NCBI RefSeq assembly: GCF_000518785.1
Contig: NZ_JAEG01000006.1
Span: 372,001 to 436,000 of the forward strand
Reading direction: 5' to 3'
DNA length: 64,000 nt
DNA from: Paenirhizobium selenitireducens ATCC BAA-1503
GTDB taxonomy: Bacteria; Pseudomonadota; Alphaproteobacteria; Rhizobiales; Rhizobiaceae
The notes under the pieces were generated by a model that saw nothing but the letters and a program-made list of their open reading frames with translations, had not been told where the DNA came from and did not search any database. The position numbers and the translations under genes are program-made. This document shows, in pieces, positions 10,447 through 25,169 of this stretch (its first letter is position 1; each line of letters begins with the position of its first letter).

Positions 10447-11667
10447 ATGAACATGATGGTCGATACCAGACAGAAGCACACACTGTTCCGCGGATTCATG
10501 AAGGATCGTGGCGGCAATTTTGGCATGATGACGGCAATCCTCCTTCCCGTCCTTTTGGCCGGCGCAGGGGTAGCGATGGACCTCGCCAAACTCGTGCAGG
10601 TGCGATCGGCACTGCAGGACGCAGCCGATTCCGCCGCGCTGTCCGCCGCCTCGGCCCTCGCCGGCAAGGGCATCACCGATGAAGAAGCCATTGCGCTGGC
10701 CAAGAAATTCATGGCGGCACAGTTCAAGAACGCCAACCAGAGCGGCGCCCTTCCTACCGAACAAGAAGAACAGGCCGCCGAGGATCTCGCCGACACCGCC
10801 CTCGCCAGTGTCCATCGCACCGCAGGCGCGAGCGGCGCCACGAACACCTATGAGGTGACCGTGAACGGGCAATACGATGTGGGCATGAACGCCTTCACCA
10901 AGCTGCTGGGCTACGAGACCGTGCGCGTCGGCGTGTCCAGCACGTCGGAAAGCACGACCGAGAGCAAGAACGCCCTGTCGATGTATCTCGTGCTCGACCG
11001 CTCCGGCTCGATGGCCGAAAACACCAGCACGGTAAACTCCGCGCAGCCGACGAAGGTGGAATACTACTCCTGCGGCTGGTACACCTGCTCGCGGACCGTC
11101 ACCAACTACGTCCTGAAGATCGACGCGCTGAAATACGCCGTGGCCGACCTCGTCGACCAACTGACGACGGCCGACCCCGACAAGAAATACGTGCGGACCG
11201 CGGCGATCTCCTACAACTCGTCCAGCCAGACGCCGACGACGTTCGAATGGGGAACGACCAAGGTGACGAACTATGTCAACGCGCTGACCGCGACCGGCGG
11301 CACGGATTCGTCAAACGCCTTCAAGACCGCCTACCAGAAGGTGACGGCGAATTCGGAGGTCAACGCCCACATCGCCAAGAACGGCCAGAAGGATCCGGGC
11401 AAGTTCATCATCTTCATGACCGACGGTGACAACAACTACACCAGCGCCGACACCTCGACCAAAGCTTGGTGCGACAGCGCCAGGGCGGCGGATGTGGAAG
11501 TCTTCAGCGTCGCCTTTATGGCACCGACCCGCGGCCAGCAGCTGCTCTCCTACTGCGCCACCGACACGTCGCATTACTATGACGCAAACGATGCCGCCCA
11601 GCTCGTCGCCGCCTTCAAGGAGATCGGCGAGAAGGCCTCGATGGCGGCCACGCGCCTGACCAACTGA
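10447..11667 (+). CDS. TadE/TadG-like pilus assembly protein with von Willebrand A domain
   Basis: 406 residues. A TadE/G-type N-terminus (RGGNFGMMTAILLPVLLAGA, about 21-40) gives one membrane helix, followed by the typical DLAKLVQVRSALQDAADSAALSAA stretch broken across 45-68. From about 179 lies a von Willebrand A domain with an intact metal-ion-dependent adhesion site: DRSGS at 184-188, a Thr in GGTDSSNAF, and Asp326 in FMTDGDNN. TadG proteins are minor components of Flp/Tad pilus systems, anchored in the membrane and exposed outside the cytoplasm. No other tad/cpa gene is nearby, so this is an orphan copy. A good terminator follows it. The 107 bases before it are AT-rich and may hold its promoter. 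Confidence 0.85.
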   Translation: MNMMVDTRQKHTLFRGFMKDRGGNFGMMTAILLPVLLAGAGVAMDLAKLVQVRSALQDAADSAALSAASALAGKGITDEEAIALAKKFMAAQFKNANQSGALPTEQEEQAAEDLADTALASVHRTAGASGATNTYEVTVNGQYDVGMNAFTKLLGYETVRVGVSSTSESTTESKNALSMYLVLDRSGSMAENTSTVNSAQPTKVEYYSCGWYTCSRTVTNYVLKIDALKYAVADLVDQLTTADPDKKYVRTAAISYNSSSQTPTTFEWGTTKVTNYVNALTATGGTDSSNAFKTAYQKVTANSEVNAHIAKNGQKDPGKFIIFMTDGDNNYTSADTSTKAWCDSARAADVEVFSVAFMAPTRGQQLLSYCATDTSHYYDANDAAQLVAAFKEIGEKASMAATRLTN

Positions 11668-11713
11668 GTTCGGGCAACACCCGGCCCACGGGCTTCGGAC
11701 ATCCGGCAGACCA

Positions 11714-11745
11714 GGCCGCGCCCCGTCAGGGACGCGGCCTTTTTC
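11714..11745 (+). terminator. Rho-independent terminator of tadG-like gene
   Basis: GGCCGCG at 11714-11720 pairs with CGCGGCC at 11733-11739, with extra CCC/GGG pairing inside, followed by a run of five T. It separates the TadG-like gene from the glycogen operon. Confidence 0.85.
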
Positions 11746-11838
11746 GTCTTCGGCACCCCGTCCGCAAGTCTTTGAATTTCAGCTACTTGATGTCGACCGC
11801 CGCGATAGGGTGTTTTTCGCACTTGCCAATTTCCTGTG

Positions 11839-11868
11839 TTGCAAGAGCTTCGTAACGATGCGTAAACT
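11839..11868 (+). promoter_or_regulatory. Possible sigma-70 promoter of the glycogen operon
   Basis: TTGCAA (11839-11844) and TAAACT (11863-11868) are 18 bases apart, each matching four of six consensus bases. It lies in the only sizeable gap ahead of glgP. Weak by sequence; kept because an operon promoter must be in this 170-base stretch. Confidence 0.3.
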
Positions 11869-11944
11869 GTGTTCAGTAAGCGCGTGCCGTTAGGGGAGAA
11901 TCGGCGCTGCATCCCGATTGGCGAGCAACCGAATTGGCAAGATC

Positions 11945-14406
11945 ATGATCAAGAGCCTGAGCAAAGCCGACCTGCCCCTGCCGCAGCCCCGCGTCTCCGA
12001 TCCGGAGGTTCTGGCCGCCGAAATCATCGAGCGCCTGACCTACGGGATCGGTAAGGACGCCAAGGTGGCGACGCCGCATGACTGGCTGACGGCCACCATT
12101 CTGGTCGTGCGCGACCGCATCATCGACCGATGGATGGAAACGACGCGCGCCGCCTATAACAACAACGCCAAGCGCGTCTATTACCTCTCGCTCGAATTCC
12201 TCATCGGCCGGCTGATGCGCGACGCCATGTCCAATCTCGGCATGATGGACGAGATCCGCCAGGCGCTCGCCTCGATGGGGGTCGATCTCGACGTGATTGC
12301 CGGCCTGGAAGCGGACGCGGCCCTCGGCAATGGCGGCCTTGGCCGGCTTGCCGCCTGCTTCATGGAGTCGATGGCAACCGTCCACATTCCCGCCTATGGC
12401 TACGGCATCCGTTACGTGCACGGCCTTTTCCGCCAGCAGATGGCCGACGGCTGGCAGGTGGAGCTTCCCGAGACCTGGCTTGCCCACGGCAACCCCTGGG
12501 AATTCGAGCGCCGCGAGAGTTCCTACGAAATCGGTTTCGGCGGCGCGGTCGATACCGTCTCCGGCCATGACGACGAGCCGCATTTCGTCTGGAAGCCGGG
12601 CGAGCGGGTGATCGCCACCGCCTACGACACCCCGGTCGTCGGCTGGCGTGGCGACCACGTCAACACGCTGAGGCTCTGGTCGGCCCAGCCGATCGATCCG
12701 ATCCTGCTGGAAGCCTTCAACGCCGGCGACCACATCGGCGCGCTCAAGGAAAGCAACAAGGCCGAGACGCTGACCCGCGTGCTCTACCCGGCCGACGCCA
12801 CCACGGCCGGCCAGGAACTGAGGCTGCGCCAGGAATACTTCTTCTGTTCGGCCTCGCTGCAGGACATCCTTCGCCGTCATCTGCAGCAGGGCAACGAACT
12901 CTCGGCCCTGCCGGACAAGGTGGCGATCCAGCTCAACGACACCCACCCGGCCATTTCCGTCACCGAACTGATGCGGCTGCTGTGCGACGTGCACGGCCTC
13001 GACTTCGATACCGCCTGGGGCATCACCTGGCGCACCTTCTCCTACACCAACCACACCCTGCTTCCCGAGGCGCTGGAAAGCTGGCCAGTGCCGCTGTTCG
13101 AGCGGCTGCTGCCCCGGCACATGCAGCTGGTCTATGCGATCAATGCCAAGATCCTGCGTGACGCGCGCAAGAACCGCAATTTCTCCGACCACGAGATCAG
13201 CCATATTTCGCTGATCGACGAGAGCGGCGACCGGCGGGTGCGCATGGGCAATCTCGCCTTCATCGGCTCCCACAGCATCAACGGCGTATCGGCGCTGCAT
13301 ACCGAGCTGATGAAGGAAACGGTGTTCGCCGACCTGCACAAGCTCTACCCGGACCGCATCAACAACAAGACCAACGGCATCACCCCGCGCCGCTGGCTGA
13401 TGCAGTGCAATCCGCGCCTGACATCGCTGATCCGCGACACGGTGGGCCCGGACTTCCTCGACGACGCCGAAAAGCTGAAGGCGCTCGACGCCTATGCCGA
13501 CGACCCCGAATTCCAGAAGCAGTTCGCTGCCGTGAAGCGCGCCAACAAGGAGCAGCTGGCCAATCTCGTCGCCAGCCGCATGGGCATAAGGCTCGACCCG
13601 TCGGCGATGTTCGACATCCAGATCAAGCGCATCCATGAATACAAACGCCAGCTCTTGAACATCATCGAGACCGTGGCGCTGTTCGACCAGATCCGCACCC
13701 ATCCGGAGCGCGACTGGGTGCCGCGCGTCAAGCTGTTCGCCGGCAAGGCCGCGCCGAGCTACCATAACGCCAAGCTGATCATCAAACTTGCCAACGATGT
13801 CGCCCGCGTCATCAACAACGATCCGGCCGTCCGCAACCTGCTGAAGGTCGTGTTCATCCCCAACTACAACGTCTCGCTCGCCGAGGTGATGGTGCCCGCC
13901 GCCGACCTCTCCGAACAAATTTCCACCGCCGGGATGGAAGCGTCGGGAACCGGGAACATGAAGTTCGCGTTGAATGGTGCGCTGACCATCGGCACCCTTG
14001 ACGGGGCCAATGTCGAGATGCGCGACCATGTGGGCGAGGAGAACATCGTGATCTTTGGCATGACGGCCGGTGAAGTCGGAAAGGTACGGGCGGGCGGACA
14101 CAATCCGCGCGCTGTGATCGAAGGCTCGCGCGAGCTTTCCCAGGCCCTGTCCGCGATCGCTTCGGGCGTCTTTTCGCCCGACGATCCGGGTCGTTTTGCC
14201 GGCCTGGTCGACGGACTGTACCAGCATGACTGGTTCATGGTCGCCGCCGACTTCAACGCCTATGCCAAGGCCCAGCGCCAGGTCGACGCTCTGTGGGGCG
14301 ACGACGCCGCATGGTATTCCAAGACGATCCGCAACACGGCGCGTATGGGCTGGTTCTCCTCCGATCGGACCATTCGCCAGTACACCGCCGACATCTGGAG
14401 AGCCTG

Positions 14407-14407
<1 letters not shown>
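11945..14407 (+). CDS. glgP: Glycogen phosphorylase
   Basis: 820-residue cytoplasmic enzyme that removes glucose-1-phosphate from the non-reducing ends of glycogen. Family motifs are complete: LGNGGLGRLAACFMESMAT near the N-terminus and the pyridoxal-phosphate site EASGTGNMKFALNG with the Schiff-base lysine at 673. Length is normal (about 810-830). ATG 11945 is chosen; an in-frame TTG at 11918 would add nine residues and has GGGGAGA further upstream, so the true start is uncertain. First gene of the operon; its stop overlaps the glgB start (TGATG). Confidence 0.96.
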
Positions 14408-16620
<2,213 letters not shown>

Positions 16621-16633
16621 GGCGGGAGGCGAA

Positions 16634-17901
16634 ATGATGGAGAAGCGACCCCAACCCCTGGCGCGCGATGCCATGGCTTATGTGCTTGCCGGCGGCCGCG
16701 GAAGCCGTCTCAAGGAACTGACGGACCGGCGCGCCAAGCCCGCCGTCTATTTCGGCGGCAAGGCTCGCATCATCGATTTCGCCCTGTCCAATGCGATCAA
16801 TTCCGGCATCCGCCGCATCGGGGTGGCGACGCAGTACAAGGCCCACTCGCTCATCCGCCACCTGCAGCGCGGCTGGAACTTCTTGAGGCCCGAGCGCAAC
16901 GAGAGCTTCGACGTGCTGCCGGCCAGCCAGCGCGTTTCCGAGACGCAGTGGTACGAGGGCACCGCCGACGCCGTCTACCAGAACATCGACATCATCGAGC
17001 CCTACGGCCCGGAATACATGGTCATCCTGGCGGGCGACCACATCTACAAGATGGACTACGAACTGATGCTGCAGCAGCACGTCGACTCCGGCGCCGACGT
17101 CACCATCGGCTGCCTGGAAGTGCCGCGCATGGAAGCCAGCGGTTTCGGCGTCATGCATGTCGACGGCAATGACGAGATCATCGCCTTCATCGAGAAGCCC
17201 GCCGATCCGCCGGGCATTCCCGGCAACGAGGAATTCGCGCTGGCCTCGATGGGCATCTACGTGTTCCACACGAAGTTCCTGATGGACATCCTGCGCCGCG
17301 ATGCCGCCGACCCGCATTCGAGCCGCGATTTCGGCAAGGACATCATTCCCTACATCGTCTCGAACGGCAAAGCGGTGGCGCATCGCTTCGCCCATTCCTG
17401 CGTGCGTTCCGACTTCGAAAGCACACCCTATTGGCGAGACGTGGGCACGCTCGATGCCTATTGGCAGGCCAATATCGACCTCACCGACATCGTTCCCGAG
17501 CTCGACATCTACGACAAGTCCTGGCCCATCTGGACCTATTCGGAGATCACCCCCCCGGCAAAATTCGTGCATGACGACGAGGGCCGGCGCGGTTCGGCGA
17601 TCTCCTCGCTGGTAGCCGGCGACTGCATCATCTCCGGTTCATCGCTCTACAAGAGCCTGCTCTTCACCGGGGTAAGGGCCAATTCCTATTCGCGTCTCGA
17701 AGGCGCGGTGGTCTTGCCGAAGGTCATGATCGGCCGTCATGCGCGGCTGACCAACGTCATCATCGACCATGGCGTGGTGATCCCCGAAGGCCTGGTCGTC
17801 GGCGAGGATCCGGAAATGGATGCCCGGCGTTTCCGTCGCTCGGAGGAAGGCATCTGCCTGATCACCCAGCCGATGATCGACAAGCTCGGCATGGCAGGCT
17901 G

Positions 17902-17902
<1 letters not shown>
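16634..17902 (+). CDS. glgC: Glucose-1-phosphate adenylyltransferase (ADP-glucose pyrophosphorylase)
   Basis: 422-residue homotetrameric enzyme making ADP-glucose from ATP and glucose-1-phosphate, the committed and allosterically controlled step. The nucleotide-binding motif [20 protein letters not shown] begins at residue 18; YYEG-type active-site sequence [12 protein letters not shown] and GDHIYKMDY follow, and a left-handed beta-helix fills the C-terminus. The start ATG 16634 has GGGAGG upstream at 16624-16629; a second ATG follows immediately. The stop overlaps the glgA start (TGATG). Confidence 0.97.
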
Positions 17903-20977
<3,075 letters not shown>

Positions 20978-20985
20978 TCGCCATC

Positions 20986-22953
20986 ATGAACCGTATCGAA
21001 AACCGGCCGGGCGGCGTGTTGTTGACAGACAGGGGCGCGGAGTTCGCCGTCTGGTCGCACCATGCCGAAAGGATCGAGCTTTGCCTGTTCGACAAGGCGG
21101 GCCGGGCGGAGATTTGCCGCCTGCCAATGAGCCGCGGCGACGGCGATGTTCACAGCCTGCATGTCGACGGCGTGGTGCCCGGCGCCCGCTACGGCTATCG
21201 CGCCCATGGCCGCTATGCGCCGGACCAGGGCTTCTGGTTCGATCCGTCGAAACTCCTGGTCGACCCCTATGCCAAGGAGATCGACCGGCCCTTCGCCCAC
21301 GATCCACGCCTCTCGGTATTCGGCACCGATACGGCGGCGCTGGTGCCGAAGGCGATCGTCACCGACGATCCGCTGGCCAGACCCATGCGCCCGCTGCTGC
21401 CCAAGGGCGGCTTCATCTATGAGGTCGCGGTCAAGGCCTTCACCCAGCGCCATCCGGATGTTCCCGCCGAACAGCGGGGAACGGTTGCGGCCCTCGCCCA
21501 CCCCGCCGTCGTCAGGCATCTGAAGACGCTCGGCGTCGACGCGATCGAACTGATGCCGATCGTCGCCTGGATCGACGAGCGGCATTTGCCCCCACTCGGC
21601 CTGACCAATGCCTGGGGCTACAACCCGATCGCGCTGATGGCGCTCGATCCACGCATCGCGCCGGGCGGCATGACGGAACTGCGCGAAACCGTGCAGACGC
21701 TGCACGAGGCCGGTATCGGCGTCATCCTCGATCTTGTCTTCAATCACACAGGGGAAAGCGACAAGCTCGGCACGACGCTGTCCCTGCGCGGCCTCGACAA
21801 CCTGTGCTGCTACCGTCATATCCACGACAATCCGGGCGTTCTGGTCAACGACACCGGCTGCGGCAACACCCTCGCCTGCGATCACCCCTTTATCCGCCGG
21901 CTGATCATCGACAGCCTGCGCCATTTCGTCATTCATGCCGGTATCGACGGCTTCCGTTTCGATCTCGCCCCGATCATCGGCCGGAGCGCGCATGGTTTCC
22001 ACACCTCCTCCCGCACCCTGCACGCCATCCTGACCGACGAAGTGCTGGAAGACCGGGTGATGATCGCCGAGCCCTGGGATATCGGGCCGGGCGGCTACCA
22101 GCTCGGCAATTTTCCCGACGGCTTCCTCGAATGGAACGACCGGGCCCGCGACGACATCCGCCGCTACTGGCGCGGCGACGGCCATATGGTCGGTGCGCTT
22201 GCCACCGCGCTCGCGGGGTCTTCCGATACCTTCTCGCACGACGGCGGAACCGAAACCCGCAGTGTCAATTTCATCGCCGCGCATGACGGCTTCACCCTGT
22301 TCGATCTGGTCTCCCACAGCCACAAGCGCAACGGCCGCAACGGCGAACACAACCGCGACGGCCACGACGAGAACTATTCCTGGAACAACGGTGTCGAAGG
22401 CGAGCCTGACAACCACGACGTCCTGGCGCATCGCCGCCAGGACGTCGCCGCTCTTCTCTCCACCTTGTTTGCGACGCGCGGGACGATCATGCTGACCGCG
22501 GGCGACGAGCTCGGCCGGACCCAGCACGGCAACAACAATGCCTACTGCCAGGACAACGAGCTGACCTGGCTCGACTGGGAAAAGGTGGACGAGCACCTGA
22601 TCGCCCATGTCGCCGACCTGTCGGCGATGCGAAAGCGGTTCTCCGTCTTCTCCGAGACGCGGTTCTTTTCCGGCGAGGCGGATGTCGCCTGGCTATCCGC
22701 CGCCGGAGAGCCGATGGCGGTTTCGGACTGGGAGGACGAGCAGGGTTCCGGATTTGTCATGCTGGTCAACAGCGCCGACTATGAACTCAAGACCGAGGTC
22801 AGGCTCGCCATCCTCTTCAACCGCTCCCGCACCGCTCTGGACTTCCATCTGCCGTCGGGCGAGAAGAAGAACTGGCGGCATCTGCCGGGTGATCGCCCGG
22901 TCCGACAGATCCGTCTCAAGCCGAGATCGGTCGAATTTTACGTCGAACGCTGA
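20986..22953 (+). CDS. glgX: Glycogen debranching enzyme
   Basis: 655-residue GH13 isoamylase-type enzyme that hydrolyses the short alpha-1,6 branches left by glycogen phosphorylase. CBM48-like N-terminus (FAVWSHHAERIELCLFD), barrel with VILDLVFNHTGES, nucleophile Asp326 (GFRFDLAPIIG) and acid/base Glu362 (IAEPWDIGPGGYQLG), and the ENYSWNNGVEGE motif typical of GlgX. It starts 8 bases after pgm and ends the operon. No clear intrinsic terminator follows in the 91 bases before the next gene. Confidence 0.96.
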   Translation: MNRIENRPGGVLLTDRGAEFAVWSHHAERIELCLFDKAGRAEICRLPMSRGDGDVHSLHVDGVVPGARYGYRAHGRYAPDQGFWFDPSKLLVDPYAKEIDRPFAHDPRLSVFGTDTAALVPKAIVTDDPLARPMRPLLPKGGFIYEVAVKAFTQRHPDVPAEQRGTVAALAHPAVVRHLKTLGVDAIELMPIVAWIDERHLPPLGLTNAWGYNPIALMALDPRIAPGGMTELRETVQTLHEAGIGVILDLVFNHTGESDKLGTTLSLRGLDNLCCYRHIHDNPGVLVNDTGCGNTLACDHPFIRRLIIDSLRHFVIHAGIDGFRFDLAPIIGRSAHGFHTSSRTLHAILTDEVLEDRVMIAEPWDIGPGGYQLGNFPDGFLEWNDRARDDIRRYWRGDGHMVGALATALAGSSDTFSHDGGTETRSVNFIAAHDGFTLFDLVSHSHKRNGRNGEHNRDGHDENYSWNNGVEGEPDNHDVLAHRRQDVAALLSTLFATRGTIMLTAGDELGRTQHGNNNAYCQDNELTWLDWEKVDEHLIAHVADLSAMRKRFSVFSETRFFSGEADVAWLSAAGEPMAVSDWEDEQGSGFVMLVNSADYELKTEVRLAILFNRSRTALDFHLPSGEKKNWRHLPGDRPVRQIRLKPRSVEFYVER

Positions 22954-23044
22954 TTTGTTCATTGTCCCTAGGCAAAGGCGCGCTATTCCCTGTTCGCCAG
23001 AGCCCCTGTAAGAATTTCTCGACTGCAACCATTGGTGAGGTTCC

Positions 23045-23533
23045 ATGCCCCGTGAGATTTCCCTGTCCGAGGTTTCGTCGCTGATCGGCCAGGAGATCGG
23101 CGTGTCGAAATGGATCACCGTTGATCAGACCATGATCGACGCCTTTGCCGGCGCGACCGACGATCACCAGTTCATCCATGTCGATCCGGTCCGGGCAGCG
23201 GCCGAAACCCCGTTCGGCGGTACCATCGCCCACGGCTTTCTCACGCTGTCGCTGCTGTCGACCATGAACTACGACTGCCTGCCGAAGATCCGCGAACAGA
23301 CGATGGGCATCAACTACGGCTTCGACAAGGTGCGCTTCATGACGCCGGTCAAATGCGGCAAGCGCATTCGCGGCCATTTCGTTTTGTCCGAGGGCCGTTT
23401 CCGCGGCGCCGGCATGATGATGACAGCCTATGACGTCACGATCGAGATCGAGGGCGAACGCAAGCCGGCGCTCACCGCCACCTGGATGACCATCATCCAG
23501 TTCGATCCGAAAGATCGTCCGGAAGGTCTGTGA
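23045..23533 (+). CDS. MaoC-like (R)-hydratase / NodN-type protein
   Basis: 162-residue single hot-dog domain of the MaoC dehydratase family, close in pattern to NodN. The hydratase motif is visible in FAGATDDHQFIHVDPVRA (Asp and His) followed by GGTIAHGFLTLSLLS. Such proteins hydrate enoyl-CoA or act as auxiliary acyl enzymes in the cytoplasm; the substrate here is unknown. The stop overlaps a possible GTG start of the next gene, so the two are probably co-transcribed and may read on from glgX. Confidence 0.88.
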   Translation: MPREISLSEVSSLIGQEIGVSKWITVDQTMIDAFAGATDDHQFIHVDPVRAAAETPFGGTIAHGFLTLSLLSTMNYDCLPKIREQTMGINYGFDKVRFMTPVKCGKRIRGHFVLSEGRFRGAGMMMTAYDVTIEIEGERKPALTATWMTIIQFDPKDRPEGL

Positions 23534-23535
23534 AC

Positions 23536-24594
23536 ATGGACACGGCCGGAGCGGTCCGCCAGTCCTTCCTGCGGCAGGCAAAGGCCTGCGACGACCTTGG
23601 CTCGCCTTTCACCGCCCGCCTCTGCCGGATGGCCGCCGAGAGGCTGAACGAAGAGACTGCGGTCGGCCGGCAGCTGCTGCGGTGGCAAGGCGATCCAACG
23701 GGCGCCGGCGATGCCCTGGCGCTACGTTTTGCGGGCGCGTTGCATGCCGTCGTGCGCTCCGGGCAGGACCCGGAGCTTGCAGCGGCCTATCCGCCCAACA
23801 ATACCGCAGACGACGAAAGCCTCTGGGCCGCGGTCGATGCGGCGCTGCGCCGAGACGAGGCTTTCATCCTGCAATGGCTGCGCTCGCCGCCGCAGACCAA
23901 CGAAGTGCGCCGCTCAGGAGCGCTTTTGCCGGGTTTTCTCACCGTGGCCAGGCTGTTCGGCAAGCCGCTCATGCTGTCGGAAGTCGGCGCCAGCGCCGGG
24001 CTCAACCTGCAATGGGACCGCTATGCCTATCGGCTCGGCGACTTTGCCTGGGGGCCGGCCTCGAGCGTCACGCTCGCGCCCGACTGGGAGGGGCCGCCGC
24101 CACCGAAGGCCGATCTTCAGGTGTCAGAGCGGGCCGGCTGCGACCTCAATCCGCTCGACCCGGCATCAGGCGAGGACCGCGAGCGTCTCGCCGCCTATAT
24201 CTGGGCCGATCAGGCGGATCGGTTGGAGCGAACCCGCGCCGCGCTCGAAATCGCCGCCGCGTCCGACCTGAAGGTCGATCGCGCCGACGCGATCCAATGG
24301 CTGGCAGAGCGCCTGGAACGGCCGCAGGGCGGATCGACCCATGTCGTCTACCATTCCATCGCCTGGCAGTATCTTCCGCAGGATCTGAAAGCTCGGGGCG
24401 AGGCGCTGATCGCGCAGGCCGGCGACCGGGCGACGTACGACGCACCGCTTGCCCGACTGCAGATGGAAGCGGACGGCAAACCGGATGGCGCAGCGCTCAT
24501 CCTGCAGATCTGGCCGAGCGGCGAGCGCCACGAGATCGGCCGGGCCGATTTCCACGGACGCTGGGTCCAATGGAAGGGCTGGCCGGGACTGTAG
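23536..24594 (+). CDS. DUF2332 family protein
   Basis: 352-residue protein of the uncharacterised DUF2332 family, recognised from the segment LSEVGASAGLNLQWDRYAYR and the C-terminal HSIAWQYLPQ...LQIWPSGERHEIG pattern. The SEVGASAGLNL motif looks like a glycine-rich nucleotide or SAM-type binding loop, so a methyltransferase-like fold is possible; this is inference. ATG 23536 is used; GTG 23530 overlaps the MaoC stop and would add two residues. Soluble and cytoplasmic; no signal or membrane segment. It converges on soxG. Confidence 0.75.
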   Translation: MDTAGAVRQSFLRQAKACDDLGSPFTARLCRMAAERLNEETAVGRQLLRWQGDPTGAGDALALRFAGALHAVVRSGQDPELAAAYPPNNTADDESLWAAVDAALRRDEAFILQWLRSPPQTNEVRRSGALLPGFLTVARLFGKPLMLSEVGASAGLNLQWDRYAYRLGDFAWGPASSVTLAPDWEGPPPPKADLQVSERAGCDLNPLDPASGEDRERLAAYIWADQADRLERTRAALEIAAASDLKVDRADAIQWLAERLERPQGGSTHVVYHSIAWQYLPQDLKARGEALIAQAGDRATYDAPLARLQMEADGKPDGAALILQIWPSGERHEIGRADFHGRWVQWKGWPGL

Positions 24595-24614
24595 CCCCGG
24601 CCACTTTTCACGCT

Positions 24615-25169
24615 TTACGCCGCAGCATCTTCCGCCGCCTCGGCCAGCAGGCCGAAGGCGTATTCGGCGAACGAGCGCCAGCACTCGACCCGGAAGGTCT
24701 CTTCGTCAATGCGATAGAGCACCATTTCGATCTTGCCGAACACCGTGCGGGTGACAGCGCCCACCGGGAAAGTGGAAAGCGACAGGTTCAGCGCGCAGCC
24801 GGCATTGATGGCATTGGCTGCACCCGGCCCCGATACGATGATCGCGGTATTCCGGTGCGAGACATCGGTCGCCGAATGAACGACGCCGGACGCGGCGCAG
24901 TCGGCCATCAGGTCGCCGCCCTTGTCGTCGATCAGCAGCCATTCGTCCGGGCCGAGCCAGAACGCCATGCGGCCCTTGGTGCTGGCAGAGCCCTTCGGCT
25001 TGACCGGCAGCTTGACGCCGAGCGACTTCGACAGCGCGGCGACGTCTTCGGCCCCGGCCCTCAGCGACACCCGCGTCGCGGGCTCGGCGGGCCTCAGCCG
25101 CACCGACGGCGAACCGCCATGGGCTCCGGCGAGTACGGACTTGCGTTCAGCGACGGTGACATCAGCCAT
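24615..25169 (-). CDS. soxG: Sarcosine oxidase gamma subunit
   Basis: 184-residue gamma subunit of heterotetrameric sarcosine oxidase, a folate-binding-like T-protein fold subunit (GPDEWLLIDDKGGDL, VSHRNTAIIVSGPGA). The complex demethylates sarcosine to glycine, giving hydrogen peroxide and methylene-tetrahydrofolate. The start at 25169 overlaps the end of soxA by 8 bases and has AAGGAAGG upstream inside soxA; a longer frame lacks support. Last gene of the soxBDAG operon. Confidence 0.93.
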   Translation of the reverse strand: MADVTVAERKSVLAGAHGGSPSVRLRPAEPATRVSLRAGAEDVAALSKSLGVKLPVKPKGSASTKGRMAFWLGPDEWLLIDDKGGDLMADCAASGVVHSATDVSHRNTAIIVSGPGAANAINAGCALNLSLSTFPVGAVTRTVFGKIEMVLYRIDEETFRVECWRSFAEYAFGLLAEAAEDAAA

